From Capitulum mitella (taxonomy: Eukaryota; Arthropoda; Thecostraca; Pollicipedomorpha; Pollicipedidae), in assembly GCA_030062745.1 (NCBI GenBank), contig CP099841.1, forward strand, positions 20,215,398 through 20,279,397: 64,000 nt of DNA, written 5' to 3'. Shown here one piece after another: positions 48,723-61,698 of this stretch. A program made the translations under genes and the position numbers. Within the stretch, counting starts at the first letter, position 1. The number at the start of each line of letters is the position of its first letter. The notes below the pieces were generated by a model that saw nothing but the letters and a program-made list of their open reading frames with translations, did not search any database and had not been told where the DNA came from.

Positions 48723-50994
48723 CTACTGGCGCTTGCCGTTGTTGTAGTTCATGGCCCGCATCGGTGCCTTGTAGTTGGAGGCGGCCTGCTGCTGGATGAT
48801 GTACGCCATCGGGTGGATCTTGAAGCCGTATAACCTGGGGGAGGAGAAGCCGGTCAGGCCAATCATAAATCTGGTGCCACTGAGATACCGTTAGAAAAAT
48901 CATTCCTTCCTCGCGCAGCATTACCTTGATCTGAGTGATTACACAACGAAGGTGTGATTGAAAGCCAAGATGCAAAAGACAGTAAATCTTGACGCGCAAT
49001 GTTCCACTTTTTTCGGATAATCTACGAGCAAAAGCGTTGGTCAAGACGATGAACACCCTCAGCCACAAAGCCCCATAAACAGAAATGACAAAAAAGAGAG
49101 CGAACACACACGCGCTCACTGAATTGTGACGACTGACCTGGGCACGAACTGGTTGGCTGGTTTCTTGGGCCGGTACTCGGGGTGCACCATGAACAGCATG
49201 TGCGGGAAGCCAGTGCCGAAGTAGGCGCCGTCAATGTGGTGATGCCGCGACGACTTGGGCGTGTAGACGTCCATGCATTTGGGGCAGTACAGCTTGACCA
49301 TGGCCTCGCCCGGCACGTCCGACAGACCTGTGGGGTGTCGGAGTGGGGCAGATCGTGTCAGAACGGGCGAAGGTGACCTTATCGACTCTGACCGGAAGCT
49401 GTCGCTACGTGTACAAGAAACAAACTCCCCCGCAGGCCTGCCCGCAGCCCACCCTCACCACAGCGCGGGCGAGCCGCTGGACGACACAGCTGGCGGAATC
49501 CCTCCCCAGCTGGGGACAAATAGGAGCCGCCTCCGCCAGACGGCACCGCCGCCGCCACGCACTCACCGATGGGCAGCATCGGCTGGTTCTCGCAGTAGAC
49601 GCGCGGGCAGTAGCCGAACTCGCCCGACTGGTACTTCTCGATCATCTGGGCGATGCCGCGGTTGGTCAGGATGTAGCGCGCGTGGATCAGGCCGTACAGC
49701 ATCTCTGCGGCCTGCTCGATCAGGTCCGACTGATTCGGGTTCTCGTCCAGTTCGTCATCTGCCGGGCAGAGGTGTGGACACCGCTGCTTCAGCGGCGCGG
49801 CAGCGGCTGGCGCCCACGTGCTGCGACCAGTGTATGCGGGCAGTTACTGATGCCCATGTGGCAATAACAGCTGCTGCCATTCAAATGTTTCACTTATGAC
49901 CTGGATGGAGGCGGTTGTCACCTTGTTACTTATTTCCTTCCTAATCATGACAGAATGGCAAAACAATAACTGGCGTGTAGCCATATCCCTTTTGTTTTCT
50001 AATGGTCCTCTACCTGAACCGTCCGGATCACTTAACGACCTTTCAGGTCATCGTGAAAGGTGCCACACTGACTCTCTGTCATAATCAGAGAAGTTTGATA
50101 GCACTGTGGCCTGCAAACCATGTCTTTTTGTAGAAAAGTGGTTTTCAACATGATTCATCAGTGTAGTTTATGACTTAGTTTCTTCTGAGGTCAAGGTCAG
50201 GTCAATGAAACGACAAACATCATTGTCCACCTTTGCCATGTTGCCAATGCCAAAATGATGCACGATTACCACAGACAACACTTCAGATCAAAGACAAGGG
50301 CAAAAATCATCACCACGACTCAAATCAGGGAAAAAATGATGCCCCTTACTGATTCATGCTAAATCTGCAGTCATCTATGCACAGTGATTCTGCATGACCT
50401 TCAAAATGTTACTGACATTTCAAAACCTAATACTTCTAAAACCTTACAAAACACTAGTAAAATAACTGTCATGCACGTCTCTAAATAGCCCTGTACTGAA
50501 AACTGGCACTAAATTTCATCACATTCCAAAGGCAGACAGCAATGTGCAGACCAGACCTAGAAAACGGCTTGAAAACCCTGGAGAACATCGGGACTTAGTG
50601 ACCTGACAAGCCCTGGTAATCTATTTACTGGAAAAGGAACAGAAATGTCACAAGGTCCGGTACTGTCAACTTAAGGCTCCTGATGTATGTCATTCATCTG
50701 CAGTTTGCAAAAAAATATATTGGGGGTAGTAACCCCTCTCATCCAACACAGGAGAAACAACCAAATTCAACAAACAAACATCTAAAACATAAGCTGAGCA
50801 TGACAATAAAAGCCCTTACCAGGTTCTAGGTCAAGGATCATGTCCAAGGCCTGCCTGTAGTGTGGCACCTGTTCATTCAAGCCAGTTAAGTTGAACTTGT
50901 CCTGGATGTAGTCTTCATCCACTTCACAGAAGAACTCATTACCCCTGAGTCCACAGAACCAAGAAATCCAAGATACCTCTTCTGAACTGCTCAT
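48723..50994 (-). CDS. CSNK2B: casein kinase II regulatory subunit beta
   Basis: Four coding exons on the minus strand: 50,994-50,820, 49,758-49,567, 49,327-49,138 and 48,834-48,723. Junctions are GT-AG with matching phases (1, 1, 2). The 222-residue product is nearly identical to vertebrate CK2 beta through about residue 203: [20 protein letters not shown] start, acidic DEDYIQDKF region, and zinc-finger cysteines 109, 114, 137 and 140 (CPRVYC, LYCPKC), which mediate dimer formation. CK2 beta assembles the alpha2-beta2 Ser/Thr kinase in nucleus and cytosol. The tail diverges and is seven residues longer than the 215-residue human protein ([13 protein letters not shown] end). An acceptor (TATATTTCAG) four bases before the ATG implies at least one noncoding leader exon upstream, not located here. 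Confidence 0.98.
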
Positions 50995-51168
50995 TTTTCT
51001 GAAATATAAAACTGACATGTTAGGACAATTTCCAAAATGAAGTAAATAAATACAGCTTTGGTAAGCATAATCTATGCAAAAATACTATATATTCCATGTG
51101 AGATCGACTATGGGGTAACACGTCACAGTCTCCCACTGTACTGTGGCCAGTGATTCCGATTAAAACTG

Positions 51169-52394
51169 TTAACCCGTGCCCGACCGTCGGTCGGAGGCGA
51201 TCACGCCCAACTGGGGGGAAGGTTGACCACCCCCTCTAACTCACGAACGGTTGGATGCACAGTAAAAATAAGCACACCGTTGTAAAGCTCGTGACGAGTA
51301 GAGCTCGAAAACGGTCTCATTTTTAGTTTTGAATACTATGTAAGCCATTTACACCCTATATATGTTTTCTCACTGCCGACTCATCAGACCGAGGAACGGC
51401 CTGACTACCAAGGGCTGTGACTAACAACCCATAGGTAAAGGCACCAACGCACAGGTAAAGGTCCGCAGATGTCGATACACGTCTACTTTCTCAGATTTGT
51501 TCAATATATACGCCGATACGTTGAGTTAAAGACACGACAATTTTCCGGCCGGTTGTCGGCGGGCGCCGCAGACGTACGCAGAAGGAAATTAACGGGAACT
51601 AATTTTAGAGTTCCTTTATTTTCGCGACATACGCCTATCCAGGTAAATTTTACTGATCTTATTGGTTCTTGTGATGGTTTCTCGTGTTTTAATTCGGCAA
51701 AAATCCATTAGTTACTAATCTACACAACTGGCAGTTTTATTCGCGAGAGCTTGTTTATTCCCAAAATATTCAATTTTTTGAACCTTATGGGGTTCTTGGT
51801 ATCATTTGCGTTTGTGCAAGCCAGTTCTGTCATTTTCTACCCATTCTGAATAATTCATCGCTAATTTTGACGGCGGTACATTTTGGCTCACAACAGTTCT
51901 TTGTGACCTGTCCTCAGGTCACAAAGGCTGGAATGGGTGGAAGTCACTGATACTTTGCCTATTGAGGGCAACTAGATGTCTACATCACTCCCCACTACAG
52001 ATGTTACGAAAAATTTCGCCAATATCCGAAAAAAACGACGACATGTCTTAAAAATGGGCTTGACCTCAGGTCAGTGACCCAGAAAACTCCGAAAAATCTG
52101 ACACAGGGGATTTGTTGCAACTATCAAGATCTCTAGTCCCTGAAAGTATTATTGTGGTATCTTCTTTCTCGAAAAAGTTACATGGCGCTAAACTTCCTTG
52201 GACCTAGGTCCGTTTGACCTGACCTAGATCAGACACTTGACTTTACCTGAGGCCAAAATTTGGACACAAGGTTTAAAAATGATCAACCAAAGGTACAAGA
52301 AGTTTTGTGGCGCTGCGTCTGTACGTTGTTTCGCAATCTTAGAAAAATCCCAGGAGGGCGATCAACCGCCCCCCCCCAATCGGGGGCGGGTTAA
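51169..52394 (+). mobile_element. TTAA-1 family, copy 3 (left half of a tail-to-tail pair)
   Basis: It starts TTAACCCGTGCCCGACCG at 51,169 and ends GGGGGCGGGTTAA at 52,394. It is co-linear with 19,545-20,764. Confidence 0.88.
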
Positions 52395-53614
52395 CCCGTC
52401 CCCGACAGGGGGGGCAGTTGACTGCCCCCCTGAGGTTTTTCTGGGATTGCGAGAGAACCAACACACACAGAGTCACGAAACCTTGTGTACCTTTTGCTCC
52501 ATCAATTTTACGTCTCGTGTCAAAATTTTGACCTCAGGTCATGTCAGGTGCCTGACCTAGGTCAGGTCAAACAGACCTGTGTCAAAAAAAGTTTAGCGCC
52601 CTCTAACTTCTTCGCAAAACAAGATATCTCAATAGTACTTTCAGGGATTAGTCATCGTCATAGATGCAACAAATCTGCTCTCTCAGATTTTTCGGAATTT
52701 TCCGGGTCATTGACCTAAGGTCAAGCCCATTTTTAAGACATATCGTCGTTTTTTCGGAAACTGACGGAATATTTCATAGCATTTTTAGTGTGGAATGAAG
52801 CAGACATCTAGTTACCGTCATTGGGCAAAGTATCAGTGACTTCCAGCCATTGACCTGAGGTCAGGTCACGAATAACTGTAGTGGGCCAAAATGTACCACC
52901 GTCAAAATCGACGATGAATTACTCAGAATGGGTAGAAAATGGCCGAACTAGCTTGCACAGATGTAATTAATACCAGGAACCCCAAAAAGTTTGAAAAACT
53001 AGCATATTTTGGAAATAAACAGGCTCTCGCGAATAAAGCTCCGCCAACTTTGTAGATTGGCGACTAACCAATTTTTCCAAAATTTAAGCATGAAAAACCA
53101 TCACAAGAACCACAAAGATCAATAAAATTGACAAAGATCGTCTTTTTTCGCGAAAATAAAGGAACGCTAAAATTAGTTCCCGTCAATTTGGTACCGCATA
53201 CGGCAGCGGCGCACACGGACGACTGACGGGAGAATTGCGGTGTCTTGAACTCAACGTTTCGGCGTATATATTGAACAAATCTGAGGAAATTAGACGTGTA
53301 TCGGCATCCGCGGACATTTACTTGTGCGCTAGTGCCTTTACCTATGCGTTATTAGTCACAGCCCTTGAGATTCAGGCCATTTCTCGGTCTCATGCAGTCG
53401 GCTATAAGAAAACATATATAGGGCGTAAATTGGTTTACATATCATCTAAAACTAAAAATGAGACCAGTTTCGAGCTCTACTCATCACAGGTTTTCCAACG
53501 GTATGCTTATTTTTATCGTGCGACCAACCGTCCGTGAGTTAGAGGGAGGCAGTGAACTGCCCTCCCCCCCACTCGCCGATGTTCGGGACGGACCGACGGT
53601 CGTACGCGGGATAA
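52391..53614 (-). mobile_element. TTAA-1 family, copy 4 (right half of the pair)
   Basis: It shares the TTAA at 52,391-52,394 with copy 3 and runs in the opposite direction, ending CGTACGCGGGATAA at 53,614, where TTAA has become ATAA. The two halves form an inverted repeat of about 2.4 kb with no spacer. Confidence 0.88.
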
Positions 53615-56600
53615 CAGGCCGTGTTCTCCGAAAGATTTTGCTTCGTTTCAAATCGAGAAGAATTGTCATTTCTATGTTCAAAACTATACATACATGCATA
53701 ATTCACAGCAAACTAGCTGAAAATATCCTTGTTGAGCATCTCCTCATCCGCTGCCAGGGGAAAATGGCCCAAAAATTAAATGGCACAAAAATTCCGGGAT
53801 TAATGGTTTATGATATGCGTGTCATCATACCACAAGATGTTGTTATGAACAAACACGGAATAGAAACACAGACACAAAAAAAAAACACTCGGTATCGTTC
53901 GCGACGGAATCGACCACAAACTTCCAGGTTTTTAGTCAAAGCCATCGTAGACTGGACAGTGGGCAGGAGGTGCCGAGAATCCAATCGGTTTGGGTGCCAA
54001 AACGGACAGATATATGGAAATGAGCGTGATTAATATGCTGATCACCATATCATCACTGCTAGACCGGTGGCCATTTGTTTCGAAAAAAGACTGTACGCAG
54101 CGCAGACTGAGCTGTGGGCGATTCCCGACTCCGAATGATATCAGTGTTTTCCACGGCATGCGGAAATGGCTGACGTGGCCTTCTGGGTCGTTTCTTAGCT
54201 CCCTCACTGTGGAGACAATTTTTCACTTTCTTTCCAGCGGTGGAGAACGGCGTCTTTGACGCTGCTGATGTATTTCGACACACACCCTCAGGTTTTTGAG
54301 AACAGCGCGAAAACAGCGGCGCTACGCACCGCCAATTTTCATTCGTTTTTTCGTACTCATGGCACACATTTTGGATAAACATTAATTTTGGGCCGGGTGA
54401 AATCACTGACCTAGGTCAGGTTAAAGAGACCCACTTCACAAATAGTTTAGACTCATAAAATGAACAAACTAAAATATATCAAATCGAGTCTTGGTACACG
54501 ACTATTTTGTCAATGGCCTTAAAACGTCTATCTTGGAATTTCTCGGAAAGATTAGGTCAATAACCTCAGGTCACAGGAAGGGTTAGCCATTTTCAACAAA
54601 TTTCATTTTCCATATTTTTTCTGCTTTAAAATTTGCATTTTGAGGACAGAGAGTTATTCATGGCACACATTGCCTTTTCTACCTCAAATAACCCTGGTAT
54701 GAACCACTCATATGCCACTCACAGCATTCTCCAGGGTCATCGCATAGTATCGCGCACCCCAAAGTAACTTGGGGTTATTGAAGGTGAGTCTAAAGAAGTC
54801 TTGCTGGAAAGTTTAAAATGCATGAGGAAGTTTTTTTATAGTATATTGGCAAATTTCGGGACACAAATATGCAAACTGGCAGTGTGTGACCCAAGCCCTT
54901 TTCATTACAGCCTTCATTACATACTTCATTACAGCCCTTACATTACATTTCATTACCTATTTCATTTCACTCATTCAAGCCCACAAGCCCCATTCAAAAC
55001 AAAGCACATGCGTCAAATACAGTGCTGTCAGGTCTTCTTGCAAATTATGTTCATAACTAAACATTGCAGAACAAAGAAGGCAGTATGCCATATGTCCCTG
55101 CCAGCATGGCTGGGCTGACAGGGTGGGACAGCAGGCACAAACTTCTATTTGTGATAACTTATATTTTTTAGTACGGCCAATTTGGTTTCCATGATGTGGG
55201 CAATACTTTTATGTACCATCCAATGATGTTTTTCTTATGACTACAGCTCACGATTTGGAAAGGGGGGAGGGGTGTTCAGATACCCCCTGGTACAGGAAAG
55301 GTCGATCTGACAACTGGTATGGAGCAAATTCAAAGAGGCACACGATATTCCCAGTTGGTTCAATTGATGATCAACTGGCATTTGATAAATCTCGCACCTT
55401 GAAGCAGACGTAAACAAATGGAATTGTTGGTTATGATCACATATGATCATGTATGAATGCAGCCAGCTGACTGTACTTTCGGTAGAGTCTGACAAGGCGT
55501 CACGTCATCCAGCTCTGGGTGGTGTCATTCCATTTGTCAGTCAGTCTGCATCAGTCGAGCCAGACTGCCATTCATGTCAGCTAAACTTCCGCACTTTATC
55601 GCCCGACCACAATGCACTTCCCTCTGATGTGTAATGTGGGCCAAGGCCTTTGACATGGCCATCTGTGTGGAAAAAGAAATATAAGTACATCTTTGCCACA
55701 GCCCACAGATGGTGAAAAACATAATGAGATGAAAGTGTGGAATGTGTGACACAAAAACAAAAGGAAACATTAACTGCAGATGTCCAAAAACATTTTCCCT
55801 GGTCATTCATACTTCTTTTTGAGGTACCAGCCAGAAATCCAGAACAAGGATGATTTCATTGAAAACAATGCAATGCAGAAAGATGCAATGTTTCATCTTC
55901 ATCACAATACCCAAATTTTGAAAATGTGGTCATTGGTTACAGAAATAATACATTATTCCACGAAAGGTTTGACCAACAATCATCAAAGTCAAAAATCCAA
56001 ATTGCTCTAGAACAAAAACACTTGTGAGACCAAGTTAATAAGTGTAAACATGAAATACCAGCCAAAGATTATCAAGGGGACCAAGCTTCAACAGAGTTTG
56101 GGACTATGGTGTCTTAATTTTGGTAGGTGTCTGGTCAATTTGTTCTGGAACACCCCAGATGCTTCAAACAAAAGAACAGCATGACTGATAAGGCAGTGTT
56201 CTCACAAACACCAGTGAAAAAGTCTAACACAAGCCCTACTGTCTTGCACAAAAAGATGACAAGAAGAGACAGCTGCAATGAGCTGCTAAAAGCCTTAAAT
56301 CATGGGAAACTGAGGAAACCAGTACTACCAATCATGAAACGCAATCACCCAACTTGCGTAACTAGGCATATCACAGACATTGCTTGTTATAAAGCACCAA
56401 TTGGACATGACAACAAGAAACATGTATGCTTCAAGAAATGAATGACATTTTCTCAAATTCCACAGCCTTATACAAAAACTTTTTACTCCCATGCTACACT
56501 GATGCCACCCTTCATCTTTCATGGATTGTTAAGCTATTTACACACATGTACTGTGTCACATCTGATAGTAAGGCAGCATACAAGGGATATCCCCATCTGC

Positions 56601-57309
56601 TAGCAGAACCCATCTTTTGACAAAGGCCCCCAACAACATTGCCAGGTGGGAGAGTATCTACTAACAACTACTAGCCCGCATATTTGAGTTTGTAGGTCTT
56701 GCTACCCACATGATTTAGACACCTTATATATCTATTGACTTTTAATCGTTTTGTGAAAAATCCTAGAACTCGTTTTCGAGAATCTCTGCCCTGTTTCCTT
56801 AACGATTACCACCGCATTCCACATTTAAACTGTTTCCTCATCGCGTGATAATTCGTCATAATCGTCTGAACTCTTTTACACCTCTTCAGTAAAAAGTAGG
56901 GTAAATGCTGATGCAGTGTATGAATCACCTGAATACTTACTTGTAACAGTTCTCGATTACGCGTTTACCTCACGCAGTAACGTAGGTAATCCCGATCGCC
57001 AGACCCTGCGACACGACCTGACGCAGCGCCACCCTTCCTCGAAAGCGTCACAGGACGGTGGCGCCACCGACGGAGACTGCGATCAACTCGATCGCGGTAC
57101 GACCGCGACGATCAAGAACAGTGGGCAACTGCGCCGGGTAAAAAGACGGCTGTCAGGGACGGTGCAGTAGGGGGATGGTGCGGAGGGGGCAGTTGTCGCC
57201 GCTGGCAGGCAGGGGGCAAGAGTATGTTTTTGCCCCCAACCAAAAATAAAAAAAAAATGGTGAGGTCGCTTTCACCCAGATCCAAAGTTTTATAGTTACA
57301 CATGTTACC
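53615..57309. other. no recognised gene; AT-rich intergenic DNA
   Basis: Frames here, including one of 104 codons at 56,127-56,441, have no recognisable domain. A degenerate TTCATTACA tandem lies at about 54,897-54,975, and AGGTCA-rich sequence like the TTAA-1 interior at about 54,400-54,590. A GC-richer patch at 56,990-57,170 could hold the CK2 beta leader exon, but no donor was fixed. Confidence 0.35.
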
Positions 57310-57536
57310 AAAATTCCTATCAGAGACCCCATAACTGAACTAGGTGGACCTTAATCGGGTTCAGGATGTCCTTTTCTGCATCAAGAGGCCCGACTTTTCT
57401 GGAACAAGAAGCCCCGTCATGAATAAGGTAGCCAATGCTCGGGATCAACAGGCGCTGTTTTGAGTTAAAGAGGCACGTGTGTTGGCTCTGGAGGCCCCTT
57501 TTATGAATCACTGAGGCTCCTGTTCTGGATTAGGAG
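57310..57536 (+). repeat. degenerate 21-25 bp array (AGGCCCCTGTTCTGG), part 1
   Basis: Diverged units around GGAGGCCCCTGTTCTGGAAC. The array continues after the inserted MITE at 61,863 and again at 62,745-62,945. Confidence 0.7.
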
Positions 57537-57768
57537 CAGGGACGTCGATATGTGTTCTTTGAGAGGGTCCTGGCTCACCCATTGTTGATTTGCCCCCCCC
57601 CCATATTGGTGTGGACCCCGCCAATGTTTCCTGTCGGTTTTAAAGGGAAATGAGTAATAATAACGAACAGGACCGTCACAATAGATAAGGGATGGGTGGA
57701 AAGTAAAAAAATATAGTCAAGAACGATGTGCCCATTTATTTGTCTATCCCTTATATATATACATATAT

Positions 57769-57841
<73 letters not shown>

Positions 57842-58140
57842 ACATATATATGGCATGTATACCAATATATGTAGATAAGGGATAGACATATATATATATA
57901 TATGTCTATATATATATATATACATAGGTGGGCACTGGTCCGTTACTCCGTTACTCCGTTACTAACGAAGTTACTTTTTTGAGTAACGGAGTAACGGACC
58001 CGTTACTTTTATTTTACTGTAACGGACTGAGTAACGGAAGTTACTTTTGTGGTCCGTTACTCCGTTACTTTTTGGTCCGTTACTCCGTTACTCCGTTACT
58101 CCGTTACTTTTTAAACTCCTTACAGGCACCGCCCGGCTTT

Positions 58141-58312
58141 ATTTGCATCGGCACACGCCATTGGCTACTTGAATAGCCAACACCCAATAGCGTGTGGCGA
58201 TACAAGCGCGGCTGGGCGCGCACTCAGCTGACAATCGCGGATTCGACTTGTTGACAATATTCGTCAGCTGATAAACGTTGACGGCAAGCTGGCGGCAATG
58301 GTTCAGTATAAA
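58141..58312 (+). promoter_or_regulatory. promoter of the hAT element's transposase
   Basis: In order: an octamer-like ATTTGCAT (58,141-58,148), an inverted CCAAT box (58,159-58,163), a direct CCAAT (58,184-58,188) and TATAAA (58,307-58,312), about 340 bp ahead of the ATG at 58,651. The two CCAAT boxes lie in an imperfect hairpin (CACACGCCATTGG ... CCCAATAGCGTGTG). Confidence 0.5.
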
Positions 58313-58650
58313 GGCCAGCTGACTTTGGTCTCTTTTGGGACAAAAGTATTGAATTATGCGTAAGTTTGATATGACTTAAAATGATAAATTAACCAGTCGT
58401 CATTTTTCAAGCTAAGAGATACCAAAGTTATTGTCATTTATACTGGAACAGCCAGCTGACGGCAGTTTTCAATGTTGTCTCAAGTTAGTCACGGATTATT
58501 ACCACCGCCACACGGTTCCCCGCCAAGATCACTCAAGGCTGTTGAGCACATGATTACTGCCGCCATGGCCTTGGATCTGTGATGGCCATGGGGTGATGGA
58601 GTGGTGATTGATTCTTGACTGGCCTGAAATTTTAACTACCTGACACTAAA

Positions 58651-58926
58651 ATGTCCCATCAAGGCGTCTTTACGCCGCCACTGGAGGTCGAAAACCTTGA
58701 CTCCGAGTCCGACGGTGCCTCAGCTTCGGAGGCAGAGGACGAGCCCGGTCTGGGTCACCCATGGCCACATCTAGAAACGTACTTTGAGTTTAAGGAGGAG
58801 GGGAGAAACGTCATTTTTACGTATGTCCTGTGCCGACCGAAAGAGGTTATAATCAAGGGTCACAAGAGTAGCCTTTCAAACCTAAAGGCACATATCAAGA
58901 GGAAGCATTATTTACGGTATTTCCAG
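58651..58926 (+). CDS. first exon of a hAT transposase with degenerate BED-type zinc finger
   Basis: 92 codons from an ATG to a TTCCAG|GTGAGA donor at 58,927 (phase 0). After an acidic N-terminus (DSESDGASASEAEDE) comes a BED-like domain: EEGRNVIFTYVLCRPKEVII, then SNLKAHIKRKH with the spaced His pair. Only one cysteine of the usual C-x2-C is present, so the metal site may be damaged. BED fingers bind the transposon ends in hAT transposases. No matching downstream exon or RNase H-like catalytic domain is seen. Confidence 0.65.
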
Positions 58927-58929
58927 GTG

Positions 58930-61460
58930 AGAACAGAATGTGCACAATAAGTTGTCAGTAGTGAAGCATAATTATGAAGCTTGTCGACTATTGCTTGGAC
59001 TATTTGCCTTAACCATATTCTCTGCAAGCAGTGAGATTCACATTACCCTGGGGGGGGGGCAGATCTGCGGTAATCTACCTTTCGGCCGACGCTTACGCGT
59101 AATTTTTGGAGACGCGGAAGTGGCAACACAAGTTGTGTTAACAATTTAGCCCATTCAGGTATTTTTCTAAGCACTGGCCCCTACTGGATGTGTAAACTGA
59201 CTTGGTTAGGTAACTCTTGAATTTTGATTCAGTTGACACATGTTTGTCTTCAGCCTATACGAGCTAACCAAACCAAAAAACAGGCAAATTGAACCTAACA
59301 AAAAATTAGTTTTACATGCCCATCTAGGGCAATCCCTGCAACCATACAGTAGGTTTTAGGTTAGGTTAGGTTAAATCATTTTTAACTTGGAGGACAGGGT
59401 ACATTGTCCATGCGATTCGAGTTACCACTCCTGCGTTCCCGAAAAAAAATATCAACTGGCCGAAACACCTTTCGGCTGACACATGATTTTTTGTAGACGC
59501 AGAAGTGAGGACCCAAACTCAAACATGATATGAGCCGTTGCCACTTTTGCACCTTCGAAAAATATGCACTGGCCGAAAGGTGAAGATTACCAATTCTGCC
59601 CCCTCCCCTCCCCGCCCTTCCAGAGATCTCGAGATGCATTCGTCCAATGTTGATGGGATGAATGCCATTTAATATGTTTCAACGAGATCTCCAATTCCGG
59701 ACCCCAAAAATTAAAAAATTGCGAAAATAGGGCGTGGGGGCAAACAAACCCCAAAATTTCGGGATTTTTGAAAGGTCACTGCGGCCGTGTTTACCAACCA
59801 ATTTTCATGGGAATAACACGGTTCAGCTTGGAATGTCCAAGTCTTTTATATACCGAAAGCTGAAATTTAAAATAGAAAACCATAGGCAGTTCCAGGGAGG
59901 GCAAGAAGGGTGATTTTTGAAATAAGAAATTTCCTTTGTTTTTGTTTGTTTTGGGTGATATAAACATCAGATGTACAACTAGCAAGCCAGTTTAAGTTTA
60001 TATGTAGCGCAGAGGTGGATCCAGGTAAACAAAATTGGGAGGGCACCATAAGCACAATAGTGTGCTCCCCCCATTTTTTCAGTACCTGGGTGTGCGTTCG
60101 CCTGAAAATGTGTGTGCATACGCATTGTTTAGGATGTGTATGACTATATAAATGAGTCAGTGATCTTTATTTCTACTCAGAATGTCACGATAGTGAACCG
60201 CACAACTTTGCAGCTTCACGCACAGCACATTACCGCCGAAAACGGGGGCTTGGAACCGCCTCTGCGGGACCGATTTTTTTTAAATGTTGACAAAACACGT
60301 GTGTATCAATTCCATGAAATGCCAGAAAATCTTGTGGCGCTGCGGCAAACAGTGTGGGAGCGACAAGCAAAAAGACACGGGTAGCAGAATCTGCCCCCCC
60401 CCCCACAGGGAATAGGGTTAAATGAAGTGTTTTTAACCCGTCTCCGGCCGGGCTCAGAATGCCCTTTGCCCGGCCGGAGGGGGAACGCGGATTTCCGCAC
60501 CTCCCAGGATCTCGGCTCCCATATATCGCACGGAAAAAAGGAAAACACCGGCGGAAAGGTTTTGTCAAACCGAGACAAAAACATTCAAGAGTTTTGACCT
60601 AAGGTCAATTTTGAGGCCACCAGACGCCATGAAAGGTCAAAACACGTCCTTGGAATTAGGTAAATAGACACAATACCTTGTCCCTGAAAAGCTGAACTTA
60701 AGCGACATATACTGAACCGTAAGACAATAGCGAGTTCATTGATATCAATTTTGGCCTTTCACAGGGGTCAGGTCAGGTCTCGTCATCGTTCCAAAATGTT
60801 CCACTTGTGAACGGCTAACATCCTCCGTTGCATCTTACTTATGAGCATGTTTTTATAGCTAATTTGTCTTTTCAAGGGTGCTGAAGAGGTATTAAAGCAC
60901 CTTTTTTTAGTCTTTTATTTCACAATAATAAAATCCATATCAGTCATGTTTTTTTGAGTCCTTCGTCGTTTGGTATTAAAAAAACGTCAGGGGTATCAGG
61001 AATCTTACCTGCACGCACGCGCTCGTACACAAACTAATACACACAATTTCAAAACAAAACAAGAAGTTCGCGAGACCGAAACGAGCTCTGAACGGAGACC
61101 ATTATGTTCAGGGCCGATACTTCGAGAGGCATTGTTGATCAAACCCAGTCGATAGATGTCCGCTGTTCGTCGCATTTTGCATGCGTCCGCTCCAGCGCCG
61201 GTTGTTCCCGCTCCGTCGGCGCCGCGGGCAGTGAACAGGAATTCGTTGGTTTGAACATTGTGGTTAACACAGTGGTAGAATACCCGCCGCGGCTGTTGTC
61301 CCGGCGCCGCCGACTCCACAACGGCTGGTGAGGGCAGTGGGCAGCTAGCGGAGTGTTTTGGGTAAGCGCTTTTTGTTTCTTCCCTTTGTATATGGAATGC
61401 GTTTTACAACCACAAAGCAGCATAAAAGACTTAAAACCCGCGTTCGCTTGGTTTTCACTG
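58930..61460. other. interior of the hAT element, with foreign repeat fragments
   Basis: No catalytic exon is recognised. A fragment with the TTAA-2 right end (CAGGGAATAGGGTTAA) finishes at 60,421, and a TTAACCCGTCTCCGGCC start related to TTAA-1 begins at about 60,435 and is followed by AGGTCA-type motifs to about 60,780. These suggest further insertions replaced part of the transposase. Confidence 0.45.
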
Positions 61461-61609
61461 CATTTAAAAAAGTAACGGAATAACGGAGTAACGGTAACTT
61501 CCGTTACTTTTTAAGGCAGAGTAACGGAGTAACGAGTAACGGACTGTTTTTTTTTAGTAACGGAGTAACGAGTAACGAAGTTACATTTTTTAGTAACGAT
61601 GCCCACCTA

Positions 61610-61649
61610 TGTATATATATATGTCTATGTATATATATATATATATATA

Positions 61650-61695
<46 letters not shown>
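61610..61695. repeat. (TA)n microsatellite, second half of the split tract
   Basis: AT dinucleotide run on the right side of the inserted hAT element. The left half is at about 57,753-57,922. Confidence 0.95.

Positions 61696-61698
<3 letters not shown>

Larger units (their letters stand above)
57925..61609 (+). mobile_element. hAT-family transposon with GTAACGG palindromic ends
   Basis: The termini are TAGGTGGGCACTGGTCCG and, on the other strand, TAGGTGGGCATCGTTACT. About 180 bp at the left and 150 bp at the right consist of CCGTTACT and AGTAACGG motifs in both orientations. The target duplication cannot be fixed because the insertion is into (TA)n; if the end is CATAGG, both flanks read TATATATA. 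The element keeps a promoter-like region and one coding exon, but no catalytic domain is visible, so it is probably internally deleted. Confidence 0.82.

Noticed and set aside
48057-48833. Long overlapping frames on both strands beyond the CK2 beta stop
   Set aside because: CpG-driven frames on both strands with no domain, and one overlaps the CK2 beta last exon. No firm evidence for a gene.
53458-54033. 191-codon frame starting in the TTAA-1 copy 4 end
   Set aside because: It begins in transposon sequence and runs into unrelated DNA with no domain.
56127-56441. 104-codon plus-strand frame
   Set aside because: No recognisable domain, no splice or promoter context, AT-rich surroundings; chance is likely.
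59340-59375. Run of TTAGG-like repeats (GGTTAGGTTAGGTTA)
   Set aside because: Only three or so units of the arthropod telomere motif; too short to call an interstitial telomere.
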